Source: Nitrospirota bacterium
Lineage (GTDB): Bacteria; Nitrospinota_A; UBA7883; JACRGQ01
Direction: 5' to 3'
Assembly: GCA_024275955.1 (NCBI GenBank)
Contig: JAJRYD010000031.1
Location: 31,150-95,149, forward strand
Length of the DNA: 64,000 bases
Part shown: one piece after another, positions 50,404 through 60,249 of the stretch
Position numbering within the stretch: position 1 is the first letter of the stretch
Layout: each line of letters starts with the position of its first letter
The notes under the pieces: generated by a model
Told to the model about the DNA's origin: nothing
What the model saw: the letters and a program-made list of their open reading frames with translations, nothing else
The model's database searches: none
Position numbers and translations under genes: made by a program

Positions 50404-51327
50404 TTACTCTCCGTAAACTTCGGAGAGTATTTCTCCGGCGCCAAGCTCCAGCAATTTTTCGGCAAGCTGTATGCCTAGCTGTTCGCACTCTGTAGCTTTG
50501 CCGGTAATCTTTTCTCTTATTATCGTTCTCCCTTCAATGTCGGCGACTAAGCCCTCAAGCGTAAGTATGTCCCGTTCAAGTGTGCCGTACGCCGCTATCG
50601 GCACTTGGCACCCGCCTTCGAGCTTTCTCAAAAAAGAGCGCTCCGCGAATACGCAAACGGCGGTCGGCTGGTGGTGCAGTTTTCGCGCCACAGCTTCCAC
50701 TTTGTCGTCGTTTATCCTTGTTTCAATCCCTAGCGCTCCTTGCGCGACGGCAGGAAGGATTATCGATTTAGAAAGGGTTTCGGTTATGCGGTCTTCGTAT
50801 CCCATCCGTATCATTCCAGCGGCGGCGAGGATTATCCCGTCCATATTTTCGCTGTCGAGTTTTTTAAGCCTTGTCTGCACGTTGCCGCGTATATCTACTA
50901 TGTTAAGGTCCGGCCTTACTTTTTTTAGCTGAGAGCGTCTTCTAAGAGAGCTGGTGCCTATCTTGGCGCCTTGCGGAAGATTTTTAAACATCACATTGCG
51001 GCTGACAATAACGTCGCCGGGGTCTTCGCGTTCGGTGATGACATCTACTTTTAATCCTTCAGGAACTTCTGTCGGCACATCTTTCATGCTGTGTACGGCG
51101 AGGTCGGTTTCGTTTCTAAGGAGCGATTCTTCTATCTCTTTCGTAAAAAGCCCTTTGCCGCCGACCTTCGCCAAAGGGACATCGAGTATTTTGTCGCCGG
51201 TTGTTTTTATCTTTATAATCTCTACCGCCTCTACCTCGTCCATCTCAAGCAGTCTTGCTTTTGTCCATTCCGCCTGCCATAGCGCGAGCGGAGATGAACG
51301 GGTGCCGATTTTAAGTTTGAGACCCAT
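50404..51327 (-). CDS. hemC: Porphobilinogen deaminase
   Basis: This 307-residue enzyme joins four porphobilinogen units into hydroxymethylbilane in heme synthesis. It shows LKIGTRSSPLALWQA at the start, GTSSLRRRSQL near residue 126 and the dipyrromethane-binding Cys in KLEGGCQVPIAAYG. It lies eight bases downstream of hemA on the same strand. Length is normal. Confidence 0.96.
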   Translation of the reverse strand: MGLKLKIGTRSSPLALWQAEWTKARLLEMDEVEAVEIIKIKTTGDKILDVPLAKVGGKGLFTKEIEESLLRNETDLAVHSMKDVPTEVPEGLKVDVITEREDPGDVIVSRNVMFKNLPQGAKIGTSSLRRRSQLKKVRPDLNIVDIRGNVQTRLKKLDSENMDGIILAAAGMIRMGYEDRITETLSKSIILPAVAQGALGIETRINDDKVEAVARKLHHQPTAVCVFAERSFLRKLEGGCQVPIAAYGTLERDILTLEGLVADIEGRTIIREKITGKATECEQLGIQLAEKLLELGAGEILSEVYGE

Positions 51328-51335
51328 TATGATAT

Positions 51336-52610
51336 TTAATCTAGGTTGAAGAGTTCTTTCATGAACTCTGCGATGGAGCGGTTGTGCCGTTCTTTTTGTT
51401 CGTAGCTTGCGTTTCTTTTTAGGTGTAGTGTCGGGTCGTGCAGTAGTCTGTTTACGATTGACGATGCCATAGCCTCCACCGCTTCCGTCTGTTTTTCATC
51501 GAGGTTCATTTTTGGAAGCGATTTTTCGAGAACTTTTCTTTTTATATCTTCGGCCTTGTTGCGTATCGCCACTATGGTCGGCTCTACTTCCAGCCTCTCC
51601 AGCCACGAAACAAAGCTGTTAACTTCTATCTTTATTATCTCTCTAGCCTTTTCCGCTTCGGATTCGCGTTCGGCGAGATTGGCGTTTACCACGTTTTGCA
51701 TATCGTCTATATCGTATAGAAAGACATCCTGCATATCGTTTATCGACGGCTCGATGTCGCGCGGCACGGCGATGTCGATAAAGAAGATAGGTTTACCGTT
51801 TCTAGCCTTTATAGCCCTTTCTACCGCCTCTTGCTTTATTACATAGTGCGGCGCGGCGGTGGAGCTTATTACTATGTCGGCCTTTTCCAATTCGCCCACG
51901 AATTTGTCGTAATTTATAGCCGATCCGCCAAGCTCTCTTGCCAGCTTGGCGGCACGGTCGTAACTGCGGTTGGAGACTAGAATTGTTTTCACACCTTGCG
52001 ATACAAGGTGCTTGCCGGCTAGCTCTATCATCTCCCCGGCTCCTATAAGAAGCACCACCCGGCCATCGAGATGTCCAAAAATTTTTGTGGCAAGCTCTAC
52101 GGCGGCAAAAGATATCGAGACAGCCTTTTCGGCTATCCCTGTTTCCGTTCTTATTTTTTTAGCTACGCTAAACGCCTTTTCGAAAAGCTGGTTTAGTATT
52201 TTGCCTGTGGCACGCAGTGATTTGGCCGATTGGTACGCCTCTTTTACCTGTCCTAGTATCTGCGGTTCGCCTATCACCATAGAATCTAGCGATGAGGAGA
52301 CCTCGAAGAGGTGCTTTACGGCGTTGTCGAGTTCGTACGAGTAGAAATATTTTTCGAGGGTGCCGTCTTCTATCTCGTGATAGCGGTAGAGGAAGTTCTT
52401 CAAGGCTGTAAACCCATCGCCTATATTGTCTACATCGGCATATATCTCTACCCTGTTGCAGGTAGAGAGGATAACCTTTTCGCCTATCCCTGATTCACGC
52501 GCGAAAACCTGCTCCGCGGCGCTATGAAGCTCCTTTTCGTCGAAGGCGAGTTTTTCCCGTATTTCTACAGGTGCCGACTTGTGATTTATACCCAATACTA
52601 TCAATGCCAT
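51336..52610 (-). CDS. hemA: Glutamyl-tRNA reductase
   Basis: This 424-residue enzyme starts the C5 pathway to tetrapyrroles by reducing glutamyl-tRNA. The catalytic cysteine is in LSTCNRVEIYA, with GINHKSAPVEIREKLA at the N-terminus, GEPQILGQVKEAY and the NADPH site VVLLIGAGEM. A C-terminal dimerisation helix domain completes it. It is first in a hemA-hemC operon. The 143 bases upstream separate it from the DUF3343 gene and show no other feature. Confidence 0.96.
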   Translation of the reverse strand: MALIVLGINHKSAPVEIREKLAFDEKELHSAAEQVFARESGIGEKVILSTCNRVEIYADVDNIGDGFTALKNFLYRYHEIEDGTLEKYFYSYELDNAVKHLFEVSSSLDSMVIGEPQILGQVKEAYQSAKSLRATGKILNQLFEKAFSVAKKIRTETGIAEKAVSISFAAVELATKIFGHLDGRVVLLIGAGEMIELAGKHLVSQGVKTILVSNRSYDRAAKLARELGGSAINYDKFVGELEKADIVISSTAAPHYVIKQEAVERAIKARNGKPIFFIDIAVPRDIEPSINDMQDVFLYDIDDMQNVVNANLAERESEAEKAREIIKIEVNSFVSWLERLEVEPTIVAIRNKAEDIKRKVLEKSLPKMNLDEKQTEAVEAMASSIVNRLLHDPTLHLKRNASYEQKERHNRSIAEFMKELFNLD

Positions 52611-52753
52611 AACTCGGTAAGCCTACCATTTCAGATAGCGGTAGGCAAGGCTCCCTTTAAGGCATATACCACTTACGCAGGCGGAGCAGTTTGCTTTAGC
52701 CTTTACTGCCAGTTTTTTCATCGCACTAGAGGTTTTTAAGGGTAGGAAGATGA

Positions 52754-53005
52754 TTAATCGTTCTCGATTTTTATCCATATTTCGCCCTCTTGCCTGTAGA
52801 AGCCGGCGAACTCTAGCTTACTTTTAGCGACCACTTTCTTTGCCAAAGGGAGCAGGCTTTCGTCGAACCGCAGTACCATCCGGCAGGAAGAGCCTATCTT
52901 TCTTGGTTTAAGTATAGGGCGGAACTTTATCCCCGCATCTCGAAAGCAATCTTCCGCGTTAAGTGTTTCGTAGGTGGTTTTAAAAGCGGCTATGCACTGC
53001 TTCAT
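52754..53005 (-). CDS. DUF3343 putative Se/S carrier protein
   Basis: This 83-residue protein matches DUF3343, small proteins proposed to carry sulfur or selenium from cysteine desulfurases. It contains a conserved Cys in IGSSCRMVLRF and a short AEDCFRD segment. ATG at 53005 overlaps the end of the cysteine desulfurase gene by 4 bases, the standard pairing for this family. A longer in-frame extension upstream belongs to the desulfurase sequence in another frame and is not used. Confidence 0.82.
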   Translation of the reverse strand: MKQCIAAFKTTYETLNAEDCFRDAGIKFRPILKPRKIGSSCRMVLRFDESLLPLAKKVVAKSKLEFAGFYRQEGEIWIKIEND

Positions 53006-54165
53006 CTTTTTTCTTTGCTTTTCTTCTCTGCGATTTCTGTTATCGCTTTTACAAATAAGTTTATTTCGGTGATGGTGGTTTTGTACCCGGGTGCGAAGCG
53101 CACTCCTCCTTCTGGGTATGTTCCTATTTCCCGGTGTGCCGACGGCGCGCAGTGCAGGCCTACCCTGCATGCTATGCCGTACTTTCTGTCCAGCATATCT
53201 CCCAGTTCGGAGGGGTCGATCCCTTCTATGTTAAAGAGAAAAAGCGGTATCCGGTTTTCCTTTTTTTTGGGGCGGTAGATTTTTATCTTCTCAATTTTAG
53301 AAAGTGCTCTGCATGTTTTTTCGGTAAGCTTTGTTTTTGCTTTTAGTATTTCCATTCTGCCTATTTTTTGTATCTCCCTTATGCCTGCGTCCAGTCCGGC
53401 TATTCCGCCAAGGTTCATAGAGCCTGCCTCCAGCCTGTCGGGATAATCGGCCGGCATTTTTGTTCCTTCGCTAACGCTTCCTGTTCCTCCGCTTATTGTC
53501 GGCTTTAGCCCGCAGTTTTTTGAAAGAGCAAGTATGCCTATACCGGCGGGGCCTAGAAGCCCTTTGTGGGCTGTTACGCACAGCATATCTATATTCATTT
53601 TCTTCATATCTATTTTTACCAGTCCCGCCGTCTGGGCCGCGTCTACTATTAGCGCCAGCTTTAGCTTTTTGGCTATTCGGCCTATTTTTTTCAAAGGGTA
53701 TAAAAGCCCGTCCACGTTGCTTGCGTGGTTCACTATTACCGCTTTTGTTTTTTTGTTCATCACTTTTTGGAAAAGTTTTTCCGTTAGCGGCTGGTCTTCG
53801 TTCCATGCCAGCTCTGTCGAATTTATTCCAAAGCTGTCGAGCGCTCTTGTTACGGCGTTATGTTGCCGTCCCGTGGAGATAATATGGTCGCCTTTTTTTA
53901 AAAACCCGTTTATGGCGACATTGATGGAGTATGTGCCGCCGGGCGTGTATATAAGCCTCGACGCGTCTTCCAGCCCGAAAAAGGCGGCCGCTCTTTTCCT
54001 GCAATCGTATACAAATCTATCTGCGGTGTGCGCCATCTGGTATCCGCTTCTGCCCGGACTCGCGGTTATTTTCCGCAGTGCTGTTTCTACAGCTTTTAAT
54101 ACAGCTTTTGGCTTCGGCTCGCTTGTGGCGGCGTTATCTAGGTAGATAGTTTTCTTTTGTTTCAT
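53002..54165 (-). CDS. Cysteine desulfurase family PLP enzyme
   Basis: This 387-residue class V aminotransferase-fold enzyme should release sulfur or selenium from cysteine or selenocysteine. It has YLDNAATSEPKP at the N-terminus, the PLP lysine in TAHKGLLGPAG and the active cysteine in GLHCAPSAHR. It belongs to the branch paired with DUF3343. The start overlaps the end of ribF by 32 bases. The specific acceptor (molybdenum enzymes, selenium or thiouridine) is not known. Confidence 0.87.
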   Translation of the reverse strand: MKQKKTIYLDNAATSEPKPKAVLKAVETALRKITASPGRSGYQMAHTADRFVYDCRKRAAAFFGLEDASRLIYTPGGTYSINVAINGFLKKGDHIISTGRQHNAVTRALDSFGINSTELAWNEDQPLTEKLFQKVMNKKTKAVIVNHASNVDGLLYPLKKIGRIAKKLKLALIVDAAQTAGLVKIDMKKMNIDMLCVTAHKGLLGPAGIGILALSKNCGLKPTISGGTGSVSEGTKMPADYPDRLEAGSMNLGGIAGLDAGIREIQKIGRMEILKAKTKLTEKTCRALSKIEKIKIYRPKKKENRIPLFLFNIEGIDPSELGDMLDRKYGIACRVGLHCAPSAHREIGTYPEGGVRFAPGYKTTITEINLFVKAITEIAEKKSKEKR

Positions 54166-55081
54166 CTTTCAGCACTCTCACTATTTTTGCGCAGTCGGTT
54201 TTTATCTGTTCTTCCAGTTCCTTCGGCGAGTCAAACCTTTTTGTATCCCGCATCTTTTTTATGAAAAAAACTTCGATATCGTCTCCGGTTATCTCTTTAT
54301 GAAACCCCAGTATATGGGTTTCTATTCCGGGTATATCTACATCGAACGTCGGTATTACCCCTATATGCGTCGCGGAGTCGTACAGCTTTTTGTTCCAGCA
54401 TGTTTTGGTCGCGTATATTCCTGCTTCTGGAACAATCTCCTGCATCTCGCCGAGGTTGGCTGTAGGAAAGTGAAGAGTTTTGCCGCGTCCGGCGCCTTTT
54501 ATCACCTTGCCGCGGAGAGAGTGGTATCTTAAAAGCATATCGGCCGCTTTGGCCACGTCGCCGCCCGCGATTGATTTTCTTATTCCGCTACTGCGGACAG
54601 GTTCGCCGTTTTTCATTACCTCTTTAATTTCAAAAACGCCGAACGACATCAGTTCTCCTTCTTTGGTGAGGCTTTTTACGTTGCCGCTACGCCCGGAGCC
54701 GAAAGAAAAATCGTGTCCTACATACAGCTCTTTTAATTTAAGAGGATGAAGTACATCTTCTACGAAAGCTCTTGGCCCTTTATTGGCAAACTCAAGAGTA
54801 AAAGGGATGGTAAGCATGCCGTCAAGGCGACATTCTTTTACTATAGCCTCCTTTTTTTCCGGCGATGTGAGCCGAAGAAGCCCTCTAGAGGGGTATAGCA
54901 CCGATGATGGATGCGGCTCGAAAGTTATAAGAAGCGAGTGGCACCGCAGTTCCTTCGCACGTTCCTTTACCGCAGAAACTATATGCCGATGGCCTATATG
55001 CAGGCCGTCGAAGTTGCCTATCGTGGCGACAGAGTGAAGAAACTCTTCTTTAAAATCTTCTACATTATTTCCGGTTTTCAT
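54134..55081 (-). CDS. ribF: Bifunctional riboflavin kinase / FAD synthetase
   Basis: This 315-residue enzyme turns riboflavin into FMN and FAD. The N-terminal adenylyltransferase domain shows ATIGNFDGLHIGH and VGHDFSFGSGRSG. The C-terminal kinase domain shows GAGRGKTLHFPTANL and later LGFHKEITGDDIEVFFIKKMRD. It is encoded between the NFACT gene (20 bases upstream) and the cysteine desulfurase (overlapping). Confidence 0.94.
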   Translation of the reverse strand: MKTGNNVEDFKEEFLHSVATIGNFDGLHIGHRHIVSAVKERAKELRCHSLLITFEPHPSSVLYPSRGLLRLTSPEKKEAIVKECRLDGMLTIPFTLEFANKGPRAFVEDVLHPLKLKELYVGHDFSFGSGRSGNVKSLTKEGELMSFGVFEIKEVMKNGEPVRSSGIRKSIAGGDVAKAADMLLRYHSLRGKVIKGAGRGKTLHFPTANLGEMQEIVPEAGIYATKTCWNKKLYDSATHIGVIPTFDVDIPGIETHILGFHKEITGDDIEVFFIKKMRDTKRFDSPKELEEQIKTDCAKIVRVLKDETKENYLPR

Positions 55082-55101
55082 AATTTCTAAGCCTAATGCT
55101 G

Positions 55102-56445
55102 TCAGTCAACTTTTACTGAAACTGTTTTTTCGTGCGTAATTATCACTTTTCCCGGCTTGGCACCTTTTGGTTTCTTCACATTCTTAATACAGGTGTAAAC
55201 AACGGTGCCTTTTTTATCTTTTGCCCTTGACGAGTATTTTAAAGCAATTTTCGCCGTTTCCATAATCGCTTCGAAACCTATATTTTTTTTACCGCCGGTT
55301 TTCAGCACCGTGTGGGAGCCGGGAAAACCACTTATATGAAACCAGAGGTCGTTGCCTCTGCTTTTTCGCACCAGCTCGTCGTTTTCTATGTTGTTTCTCC
55401 CCACAAGCACCTCGTACCCCTGGCTTATAAAGAACTGCCGGAACTGTTTTTTCTCCATTTTCGCTTTTGTCTGTGTTGGAGCTTGCCGGTTTTTTATTTC
55501 GGGTAGCGGCAGTTCCGCCATTTCGTCCATAGAGACCGCTTCCCGCGCCTTTTCGATTCGGCTTAAGAGTATGTTCTCCTTTTTATCCGTTTCCTTAAGA
55601 GAGTCTTCCAGCTTTTTTACCCCCAGCCTGTATTTGCGGTGGTTTTTGTAAAGCTGTTTTATGTTTTCTGATGGAGAGAGTTTTGGCGAAATGGGAATTA
55701 CAGTATCTTCGCCGGTTTCTAGGCTTGGGAGCGTTATCGTTTCCGCGCCTCTTGGTATTTTCTGGAAAAAGGCACTGCATATATCACCAAATTTTTTATA
55801 GTCTGCAAAGCCCAGCAGTTTTTCTTTTTCCCTCTCTAAAGTTTTTTTAAGTTTAGCTAATCTTTTTAGCTCTTTTTTTGTTCCAGAGAGCGCTTCCCGC
55901 TTTGCTTTTTCCAAGATAGTTTTGGCGAACCTCTTTTCAATATCTGCCGATGAAGCTGTAACAGCTTCTTCCGCCCCCTCTTTGGATGGAGCGACCGGGC
56001 TGAAGATATCGCCGGTTCTTAAAGCTGGGTTGTGAGTAAACCCTGAATTGCCAAGAATCTTGTTTTCATGGTTGGTCAATAAAAAACCGCCGCTACCGAA
56101 AAACCGGCAGTAAAGCTTTAGGCCGGATGGCACGAATATAAGAGTTGCCATCCGGTCGTTTGGTTTTTTTTCAATAACCTCAAGCCTTTGCCCGAGAAGA
56201 TGCTTCCTTAAAAGCCCCGCAAAGGCCGGCAATGCTTTTGGGAAATCGGCCCTGTTTTTTGTAAGGAAGATGGAAGCAGGCTCCCTGTCGCAGTTTATTA
56301 AAAGAAAAAGCCCTCTCTCGCCTTCACGGAACGATAGCCAGAGTTCCCTCTCAGCAGTTTGATATATTTTGGCGATTCTGCCGCCGCTTTTTAGCTCGTT
56401 TATTTCGGCTATTACCGACGAGAGTTCCGCGCTTGATATTGTCAA
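55102..56445 (-). CDS. NFACT-family ribosome quality control protein (RqcH-like)
   Basis: This 447-residue protein has a reduced NFACT-N domain, a long central coiled coil (about residues 180-300) and the NFACT-R region with GNDLWFHISGFPGSHTVLK. RqcH-like proteins bind stalled 50S subunits and add alanine tails to the nascent chain. At 447 residues it is shorter than the usual 550 or so, mainly in the N-terminal part, so activity may differ. It is co-directional with ribF. Confidence 0.8.
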   Translation of the reverse strand: MTISSAELSSVIAEINELKSGGRIAKIYQTAERELWLSFREGERGLFLLINCDREPASIFLTKNRADFPKALPAFAGLLRKHLLGQRLEVIEKKPNDRMATLIFVPSGLKLYCRFFGSGGFLLTNHENKILGNSGFTHNPALRTGDIFSPVAPSKEGAEEAVTASSADIEKRFAKTILEKAKREALSGTKKELKRLAKLKKTLEREKEKLLGFADYKKFGDICSAFFQKIPRGAETITLPSLETGEDTVIPISPKLSPSENIKQLYKNHRKYRLGVKKLEDSLKETDKKENILLSRIEKAREAVSMDEMAELPLPEIKNRQAPTQTKAKMEKKQFRQFFISQGYEVLVGRNNIENDELVRKSRGNDLWFHISGFPGSHTVLKTGGKKNIGFEAIMETAKIALKYSSRAKDKKGTVVYTCIKNVKKPKGAKPGKVIITHEKTVSVKVD

Positions 56446-56469
56446 AGCCGATCCTTTTTTCGCGGGGCT

Positions 56470-57723
56470 TTAAGGCTCTTTGTCCGGTACAAATTTGTCT
56501 ATTACCGCCGCGCCCACCGAGTCTCCCCAGACATTTAGCGATGTTCTCATTCTGTCAAGAAACCAGTCTACAGAAAGAAGCAGAGATATCCCTTCCAAAG
56601 GAAGGCCGACAGCCTGTAGGACTATAACCATAGTTACCAGCCCCGCTTCTGGAATGCCTGCCGCGCCTATAGCGGCCAGAGTAGCGGTGATGAATATTAT
56701 CGTCTGCTGTCCTACTCCCATATCTATACCGTAGGCCTGAGCGATGAACATTACCGCCGCCGCCTCGTACAGTGCCGTGCCGTCCATGTTTACCGTGCTT
56801 CCAAGAGGTAAAACAAAGCGGACAGATTTTTCGCTAACGCCGCTTTCCTTGGCGCATTCCATAGTTACAGGCAGAGTGGCAGAGGAACTAGCTGTGCCGA
56901 ACGCCGTTAGGAGCGCGCGGAACATGCCGAGATAGTAGGCAAGGCCGCGTCTTGTAATGAGGTAAAGAATAAGCGAGAGGAATATAAAATGAAGGCCAAG
57001 CCCGCTGATTACCGTTACAACATGCCAGCCGACAGCTTTTAGTTCCATAAAAAAAGCGTCGCCGCCGCCGGCTTTGCCGAGGCGCGAGGCGATGAGGCCG
57101 AAAATGCCGATAGGGGCGAAGTACATTATCCATGTCACTATCCGCATCATCGCGTGGTTGAGGCTGTCGAAAAACTGCTTGAGAGCTTTCCCCTCTTCGC
57201 CGAGCATATTTATGGCGATTGCGAGCAGTATCGAAAAGAAGATTATCGGCAAAAGCTGTCCTTGTGCCGCCGAGTGGATGAGGTTTGGCGATACCAGCGA
57301 AAGTATTATGTCGGACGCGCCGGTATCTTTTTTAGACGCTACTTTTTCTATTACCTCTCCGCCCTCGAAGTTTAGCCCTGCGCCTGGCTGAATGACGTTG
57401 ACTACAAGCAGACCGAGCAGAACAGCCACAGCGGTGGTAGAGATGTAATAGAGGAGGGTAGCCCCGCCGAGCTTTCTCGCTTTTGCCGTATTGCCCATAG
57501 AGGCGACGCCGGATATTACCGCCGATACTATAAGAGGAACTATCGTCATTTTAAGAGCGTTGAGGAAAAGCTTTCCGAGCCACTCCACCTTTACCATCGT
57601 CTCGCCCCAAAACCATCCGCATACCCCGCCCATTACAACGCCGAGTACTATAAAGCCAAGAAGCAGTAGAGTAGATTTGAATTCGGGGTTGTTGTAGGGG
57701 TCTGTTTTAGTATTGCTTTCCAT
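56470..57723 (-). CDS. Dicarboxylate/amino-acid:cation symporter (DAACS family)
   Basis: This 417-residue inner-membrane protein has about eight helices and the two re-entrant loops of the GltP/DctA family. Family motifs include the serine-rich GTASSSATLPVTMECA, and LGSTVNMDGTALYEA near residue 313. It takes up glutamate, aspartate or C4-dicarboxylates with sodium or protons; the exact substrate is unclear. It follows the response-regulator gene by six bases. Confidence 0.9.
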   Translation of the reverse strand: MESNTKTDPYNNPEFKSTLLLLGFIVLGVVMGGVCGWFWGETMVKVEWLGKLFLNALKMTIVPLIVSAVISGVASMGNTAKARKLGGATLLYYISTTAVAVLLGLLVVNVIQPGAGLNFEGGEVIEKVASKKDTGASDIILSLVSPNLIHSAAQGQLLPIIFFSILLAIAINMLGEEGKALKQFFDSLNHAMMRIVTWIMYFAPIGIFGLIASRLGKAGGGDAFFMELKAVGWHVVTVISGLGLHFIFLSLILYLITRRGLAYYLGMFRALLTAFGTASSSATLPVTMECAKESGVSEKSVRFVLPLGSTVNMDGTALYEAAAVMFIAQAYGIDMGVGQQTIIFITATLAAIGAAGIPEAGLVTMVIVLQAVGLPLEGISLLLSVDWFLDRMRTSLNVWGDSVGAAVIDKFVPDKEP

Positions 57724-57729
57724 ATTGAA

Positions 57730-58653
57730 TTAGTTTGCGCCTTTCATCAGGTTCATTATATGTTTAATTCTTTTAGTTGTGTCGTGTAGCGATTTATTCA
57801 TTCTAAATATTTTCCCAAAAAACTGTAGCGCCGCTTTGTGCTTGCCGATTTCCTGTAGCGACACCCCAAGCTGGTAGTAGAACTCGAGTTTTTCACTCTT
57901 GTTTTTGGTTTTGTTTTTACCTGCCTGCAGGGTGACGACGGCGTTTTTGTAGTCTTTTAAATTTCTGTGGCATATTCCTAAAAGCAGGGTCGATTTTATT
58001 CCGACGGCTGGGTCGTCTTTTACAAGAGTCAGTTTTGCTACCGCCTCTCGGAACTTTCCACTTTTAAAAAGTTTTTCTCCCTGCGAATAGCTTTTATCTT
58101 CCGCATGTTTTTCGTCTTCGTTTTCGCTGAATTCTATCTCGTCGATAATGCTAGCGAGGTCGTTATCGGTATCGTCATCTAAAGCTTCTTCGGTATACGC
58201 CGCGGCAGGCATAGAAGCTGTATCTTCGTAGACCTTGTTCTCTTCCAGCATTTTCATTATTTCCAAGACAGAGTCCTCTTCGCCGGAAAAAAATTTCTTC
58301 AGCTCGGTTACGATTACCGTTCCAGACTCCGGCCCTGTCAGGAAATAATGGGAAAGTTTGAGCTTTCTTAGTTCTATTTCGAGACTAATCTCTAAACTTT
58401 CCGTAAGTATGAAAATGCAGGAGTCCTTAAGCTCTTCAGCCCTAACCATACCTTCTAGGAACTTGGCTTTGGCGCCATCGTTACTGCCGTGAATATCGGT
58501 AACTATAACGCTAGGCTTTTCTTCCCTTGCTCTTTTCAGCGCGTCGCCGCTGGCGGCCGATGTGGTGTTGAAACCCTCGTTTTCAAGCAGTTGTTTAAGG
58601 CCGATTTCTTTGGTGAATTCGTCCTCAACTATAAGTACAGATTCTTTACTCAT
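57730..58653 (-). CDS. Response regulator with TPR-containing output
   Basis: This 307-residue protein has an N-terminal receiver with VLIVEDEF and phosphoacceptor Asp in VIVTDIHG. The conserved Lys region is altered (HYFLTGPES). An acidic linker follows, then about three tetratricopeptide-like repeats from residue 190 (YSQGEKLFKSGKFREAV). It has no DNA-binding domain, so output is likely protein-protein. ATG at 58653 gives the canonical receiver start; an upstream in-frame start at 58689 would add 12 residues. It lies 91 bases downstream of the Ser/Thr kinase, suggesting a joint pathway. Confidence 0.75.
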   Translation of the reverse strand: MSKESVLIVEDEFTKEIGLKQLLENEGFNTTSAASGDALKRAREEKPSVIVTDIHGSNDGAKAKFLEGMVRAEELKDSCIFILTESLEISLEIELRKLKLSHYFLTGPESGTVIVTELKKFFSGEEDSVLEIMKMLEENKVYEDTASMPAAAYTEEALDDDTDNDLASIIDEIEFSENEDEKHAEDKSYSQGEKLFKSGKFREAVAKLTLVKDDPAVGIKSTLLLGICHRNLKDYKNAVVTLQAGKNKTKNKSEKLEFYYQLGVSLQEIGKHKAALQFFGKIFRMNKSLHDTTKRIKHIMNLMKGAN

Positions 58654-58744
58654 CCGCCCTATACTATCGCCATAGTTTAATGATTTCATAGTGTGGAAAT
58701 TTTAGAGACCAAGCTAAAAGAGTGTGGAAAGTTAGCTGTTTGGG

Positions 58745-60139
58745 CTAAATGTCGGTGCCTCTATGCCCTTCTTTGCGTGAAAGGAGGCCGAGGTATCTGG
58801 TGTCGGATGCCCTTAATTTTTCCGAGATCATACCGGAGAGGCTTCTGTAAAGCTTGAGACAGAGCTGTGGGTTCGAGTTTCGTAGCACTGTTTCGTTTAT
58901 TGCCAGTACTGTGGTTTCCTCTCTCGAAATAACGGAAGCCGAGCGCGGCAGTTTGTCTATTATAGCCATTTCGCCAAAGCAGTCTCCGGCGATTAGCTGA
59001 ATCACTTCTATGGTGCTTCCGTTATTCTCTTTTGTAACGGCTACTTTGCCTTTGAGGATTACATACATCTTTGCTCCGGACGTTCCTTCCTGAACGATTA
59101 CCTCGTCTTTCTGGTATTTTTCTCTTATCGAAAGGAGGAATATGTTGAACAGCTCATCTTCAGTGAAGTCTCTGAAAAAGAGGTAGTTTTCCCGTAGCTG
59201 ATTGATAATCTTAAGCTGGTTGACGGAGAACGCCCCCGAAGCGTTTGGGCTTGCCTCTTCTTTTTTCTTTTCTATCCTGTTTAGGTAGAGTTCCAGAGCG
59301 TCCGAGAATTCTTCCGCGCTTGAGTACCTATCGTCGGTATTTTTTTCAAGAGCTTTGTGTATTATTTTGTCAAGTTCGCTGTCGGTTTTGGCTGTCGATG
59401 AGAGCTTTTCCGGCTCTTTTTTTACAATGTTTCTTATGACATCTTTTAGCGTCGCTCCCGCGAACGGTTTATTGCCGGATATCCATTCGTACGCAAGAAC
59501 GCCAAGGGCGAAAACGTCGGATCTTTGATCCATCTCCTTTCCCCGTATCTGTTCCGGCGACATATAGTGCGGGGTTCCCAGTATTACCCCTTTTTCTTCG
59601 TCTTCCGTCTCGGTATTTCTGGTATCTGCGGAGCTGTCTTTCATCCGGGCTATGCCGAAGTCCATTATTTTCGGCGAGCTGTTTTTCATTATCATTATAT
59701 TCGCTGGTTTTATATCTCTATTAAGCACTCCCCTCTGGTTGGCGTAATGCAGTCCGCGCGCGATCATCGAAAGTAGCTTTAGTATCGCGTCCAAAGAGAG
59801 CTTCTTTTTGCCTTTTATGAAATCTTTTATCGTTTCTCCAGCGACATATTCCATAACAAGGAAGGGGTACTTTCCGTCTATCCCCATGTCGTATATGGAG
59901 GTTATATGCGAGTGGCTCAGCTTTCCGATTATTTTGGCCTCCTTGAAAAAGAGGTCGATAGACTTTTGCTGTTCTTCCTGCGTGTCTATGTTGTCGAAGC
60001 GGATTGATTTTACGGCGACTTTGCGGTCTATCATTTCGTCGTGGGCGAGGTAAACTACTCCCATCGCGCCCTGTCCGAGCTTTTTTTCTACCCTGTATCT
60101 TCCAATTATCTTGGGAAGCTTTTCTTCCATAAAAGTCAA
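58745..60139 (-). CDS. Ser/Thr protein kinase fused to a cyclic-nucleotide-binding domain
   Basis: This 464-residue cytosolic protein has a Hanks-type kinase domain (residues 14-280): GQGAMGVVYLA glycine loop, Lys in VAVKSI, the catalytic loop LNRDIKPANIM, DFGIARMKD and a GTPHYMSPEQ activation segment. The catalytic loop has Asn in place of the usual His of HRD, while the catalytic Asp is kept. A C-terminal CAP/cNMP-binding domain (about 325-440) contains GDCFGEMAIIDKLPRSASV, a phosphate-binding cassette with its Arg. Control of a kinase by cyclic nucleotide recalls eukaryotic PKG but with reversed domain order. Confidence 0.88.
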   Translation of the reverse strand: MTFMEEKLPKIIGRYRVEKKLGQGAMGVVYLAHDEMIDRKVAVKSIRFDNIDTQEEQQKSIDLFFKEAKIIGKLSHSHITSIYDMGIDGKYPFLVMEYVAGETIKDFIKGKKKLSLDAILKLLSMIARGLHYANQRGVLNRDIKPANIMIMKNSSPKIMDFGIARMKDSSADTRNTETEDEEKGVILGTPHYMSPEQIRGKEMDQRSDVFALGVLAYEWISGNKPFAGATLKDVIRNIVKKEPEKLSSTAKTDSELDKIIHKALEKNTDDRYSSAEEFSDALELYLNRIEKKKEEASPNASGAFSVNQLKIINQLRENYLFFRDFTEDELFNIFLLSIREKYQKDEVIVQEGTSGAKMYVILKGKVAVTKENNGSTIEVIQLIAGDCFGEMAIIDKLPRSASVISREETTVLAINETVLRNSNPQLCLKLYRSLSGMISEKLRASDTRYLGLLSRKEGHRGTDI

Positions 60140-60249
60140 ACGCCGTATAAGTTTTTAAACATAAGGGACATTCCATTTTTTGGCATGCCCCAAAACCGCC
60201 ACCATTATATGGATAAATTTTCCATAACGCCATTTTTTCATCTGAATCG

